Source: an uncultured Ureaplasma sp. (GTDB lineage Bacteria > Bacillota_I > Bacilli_A > Mycoplasmatales > Mycoplasmoidaceae). From it: a DNA stretch of 64,000 nucleotides. Position numbers and translations under genes: made by a program. This document shows positions 62,928 to 64,000 of the stretch, piece after piece. Under the pieces are notes generated by a model. That model was not told the DNA's origin. It did not search any database and saw only the letters and a list, made by a program, of their open reading frames with translations. Where the stretch lies: positions 62,001 through 126,000 of the forward strand of contig CAMQYY010000001.1 of assembly GCA_947039515.1 (NCBI GenBank). The letters run 5' to 3'. Position 1 is the first letter of the stretch; every line of letters starts with the position of its first letter.

Positions 62928-64000
62928 TATTTTAAAATTCTTAGCTAATGGATTTCTTGGTAATCCTGGTAATTTAATAGTATTTCCGCAATTTACAATA
63001 ACCATATTTAATGATGAATTATAATTAAAACTTGTCACAAATATCTTTCTATTTTTTTCGTAATTTAACAAATTAGGATCACTTGAAAGTGACATTGGAG
63101 TTTTTGATATACATACTAAAGCATCTTTATAATCAAATTTTTTAATATCATTTATGCAATTATTAGAAAATTCAATATCTTCAATTTCATATGCATTTTT
63201 AGCGATTTTTCTAATTTTTAATTCTAAATCATCTTCTAGATTGTAAGTAAAATTTACTTTTGGTTTTTCAATAATATTCTTTTTTACTAATTCAACTATT
63301 TTTTTAGAATTATCAAAACCTTCATTATAAAAATCAACAATTCCAAATATCAATTTTTTTTCTTCTAAAATATTTTTAATCAAGGTAATATCTTCATCAG
63401 AATCATTAGCAAATTTATTTAATAGAATTATTGGTTCAAAGTTATAACTTCTAATATGGTTAATATGAACATTTAAAAAATCAAAACAATTTTCTAATGG
63501 ATTGTTCTTTTTATTATTAAATTTACCATGATGTTTTAGAGCTTTTATAGTAATACATAAAATAACAGCACTAGGATATATGTTACCAACTCTACATTTA
63601 ATATTCATAAATTTTTCAAAACCTAAATCAGCACCAAATCCAGCTTCTGTAAAACTATAATCAGCTAATGACATACTTGTTTTTGTTGCTATTAAGGAAT
63701 TACAACCATGAGCAATATTAGCAAATGGACCACCATGAATGATTATTGGTGAACTTATTAATGATTGAACTAGATTTGGTTTAAGAGCATCTTCTAATAG
63801 ACTTAAAATTGCATCAGTAATTTCTAAATCTTTAATTTTAATTTCTTGATTATCAAAACTATATGCAACAATTGTATTATCTAATTTTTCTTTCAATTCT
63901 TCTCTATTATTAACTAAACAAAAAAGAGCCATAATATCACTAGCTGCTGTAATATTAAATCCAGTATTATATGATATCTTGTCTTTTATTTTTATTTCAA
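62925..64000 (-). CDS. fhs: Formate--tetrahydrofolate ligase, C-terminal part (continues past window end)
   Basis: DKISYNTGFNITAASDIMALFCLVNNREELKEKL...HGGPFANIAHGCNSLIATKTSMSLADYSFTEAGFGADLGFEKFMNIKCR. Confidence 0.95.
   Translation of the reverse strand, partial: EIKIKDKISYNTGFNITAASDIMALFCLVNNREELKEKLDNTIVAYSFDNQEIKIKDLEITDAILSLLEDALKPNLVQSLISSPIIIHGGPFANIAHGCNSLIATKTSMSLADYSFTEAGFGADLGFEKFMNIKCRVGNIYPSAVILCITIKALKHHGKFNNKKNNPLENCFDFLNVHINHIRSYNFEPIILLNKFANDSDEDITLIKNILEEKKLIFGIVDFYNEGFDNSKKIVELVKKNIIEKPKVNFTYNLEDDLELKIRKIAKNAYEIEDIEFSNNCINDIKKFDYKDALVCISKTPMSLSSDPNLLNYEKNRKIFVTSFNYNSSLNMVIVNCGNTIKLPGLPRNPLAKNFKI

Noticed and set aside
1-64000. Apparent widespread gene fragmentation in the ORF track
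   Set aside because: Not real decay. Breaks are TGA codons at conserved Trp positions and the fragments are in frame, so this is genetic code 4.
1-64000. CRISPR arrays, tRNA/rRNA genes, complete insertion sequences
   Set aside because: No regularly spaced short repeats, cloverleaf-like GC-richer segments, or transposase with inverted repeats seen by eye. A tRNAscan or covariance-model scan would be decisive.

Overview
AT-rich mollicute chromosome segment. Nearly every long gene is broken by in-frame TGA in the supplied standard-code ORF track and joins into one frame when TGA = Trp (genetic code 4). All coordinates below come from manual stitching under code 4. Most of the window is housekeeping: valS, asnS, trpS, gatCAB, dnaB, dnaX, recR, rnr, smpB, ribosomal proteins rplI/rpsR/rpsF/rplL/rplJ/rplM/rpsI/rpmB, ssb, secG, coaE-like, plsY, pgsA-like, ppa, rpe, pepF, arcC, fhs and a P-type ATPase. 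Accessory or notable parts: (i) 0.001-4.5 kb, a tandem array of [Fe/Mn superoxide dismutase + multi-pass membrane protein] units with one intact sod (1992-2579), one frameshifted sod and one decayed sod; (ii) 7.2-16.7 kb, a nucleoside/BMP-type ABC transporter with three tandem substrate-binding protein genes that share a roughly 700-bp block identical in all three; (iii) 61.36-62.89 kb, a full-length heme catalase; (iv) 19.3-20.3 kb, a protein with NPFGS/STPTSSFND repeats followed by a charged helical segment. Catalase in a code-4 genome suggests a Malacoplasma (Mycoplasma) iowae-like organism, but this is an inference. I saw no rRNA, tRNA, CRISPR array or intact transposon. No wholly new system is demonstrated. 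The best candidates for follow-up are the sod/membrane-protein array and the homogenised BMP cluster.
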